Shown: positions 63,692 through 64,000 of the stretch, one piece after another
How positions within the stretch are numbered: the stretch's first letter is position 1
Layout: each line of letters begins with the position of its first letter
Origin: UBA1672 sp964587815
Lineage (GTDB): Bacteria; Pseudomonadota; Alphaproteobacteria; Micavibrionales; Micavibrionaceae
Reading direction: 5' to 3'
Assembly (NCBI GenBank): GCA_964587815.1
Contig: CAZPMH010000009.1
Location: 1 to 64,000, forward strand
DNA: 64,000 nucleotides
The notes under the pieces: model-generated
Seen by the model: only the letters and a program-made list of their open reading frames with translations
What the model was told of the DNA's origin: nothing
Database searches by the model: none
Made by a program: the position numbers and the translations under genes

Positions 63692-64000
63692 TTATTGGTT
63701 TTCCTCCTGCTTTTGCATGAATAGGCTCAACTCTGCGACCATGAATCCAAATTTTTTGATGTATGAGCGATTGACCAGGATGCCGTCATTCATTTGCCAC
63801 ATCCAATCATCGAATTTGACGCGATATGTTTTGTCGCCAACCGGTAAATCCATGCTGTAGTGCCAGTTCAGTGCTGTTCCGTTTACTGTGCCTGTTGCTT
63901 CATCGATGATATCGTCTGCTGTTCCCGTGTAAGTTCCATCTGCATTTTTTTTCAAAGTCCAAATGCGTATTTGCGTTTCGCCATCGTAATATTCAAACTC
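63692..64000 (-). CDS. DUF3833 lipocalin-like protein (5' end outside window)
   Basis: The frame stays open to the last base of the window; only the C-terminal 102 residues are seen. FEYYDGETQIRIWTL, DGTYTGTADDIIDEA and YRVKFDDWMWQMNDGILVN match DUF3833. Such proteins have a lipobox in the missing N-terminus. It is upstream of the SDR on the minus strand. Confidence 0.85.
   Translation of the reverse strand, partial: EFEYYDGETQIRIWTLKKNADGTYTGTADDIIDEATGTVNGTALNWHYSMDLPVGDKTYRVKFDDWMWQMNDGILVNRSYIKKFGFMVAELSLFMQKQEENQ

Noticed and set aside
1..64000. CRISPR arrays, IS elements, rRNA genes
   Set aside because: No regular short repeats with spacers, no transposase frames and no rRNA sequence were seen.

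Overview
The window is a gene-dense (about 90% coding) stretch of a bacterial chromosome. Gene content and order point to an alphaproteobacterium: ChvI/ChvG next to RapZ; a DivL-type pseudo-kinase (Tyr in place of the phospho-acceptor His) near tsaE, a MurU-like nucleotidyltransferase, addB, addA and trxA; SurA directly before RsmA; and a DUF3833-SDR pair. Several normally conserved neighbours are missing (hprK, HPr and EIIA, amgK, pdxA), so a divergent lineage is likely. A Micavibrio-like relative is possible, but this is an inference from overall impression. No plasmid, phage, IS or CRISPR signature was seen.

Layout. 1-6.7 kb: trpF-trpB-trpA with two foreign-looking genes (GyrI-like, HNH endonuclease) between trpB and trpA, then accD and folC. 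6.7-12.2 kb: chvI-chvG-rapZ and an enzyme-I-like PEP phosphotransferase, ending in a strong terminator. 12.2-17.6 kb: two small minus-strand genes of unknown function, then ahcY, a structured intergenic element, purU and divL. 17.6-28.9 kb: tsaE-murU-addB-addA, trxA, a D,D-carboxypeptidase, panD and a HIT protein. 29-36.6 kb: a GNAT-nitrilase fusion, two AT-rich unknown genes, comM, two tandem paralogues of an unrecognised family and a GGDEF protein. 36.7-48.3 kb: uvrD/pcrA, a DUF1223 protein, an NDUFA9-like protein, surA-rsmA, gmk, an SDR, an ArsR-type regulator, two glycosyltransferases and a hydrolase.

48.4-53.7 kb: tRNA-Ser(GGA), followed by an accessory-looking stretch: a HExxH zincin, a DUF1287 protein, an NfeD-like protein, a 902-residue protein with a zeta-toxin-like P-loop kinase and a phosphoribosyltransferase-like motif, and a 56-residue acidic protein.

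54.6-62.9 kb: nine co-directional, tightly packed genes. They encode a substrate-binding protein fused to OmpA, a membrane-anchored von Willebrand A protein, a membrane-anchored OmpA protein, a small protein with the HDxxH-x11-E motif of Coq4, XpaC, TelA, and a complete NitT/TauT-type ABC importer (binding protein, permease, ATPase). I read this as one envelope-spanning stress or solute-sensing system, and it is the strongest candidate for an undescribed system here. The window ends in an SDR and a truncated DUF3833 gene on the minus strand.

No gene-free stretch exceeds 300 bases. The longest, 48521-48758, holds only a short palindrome.
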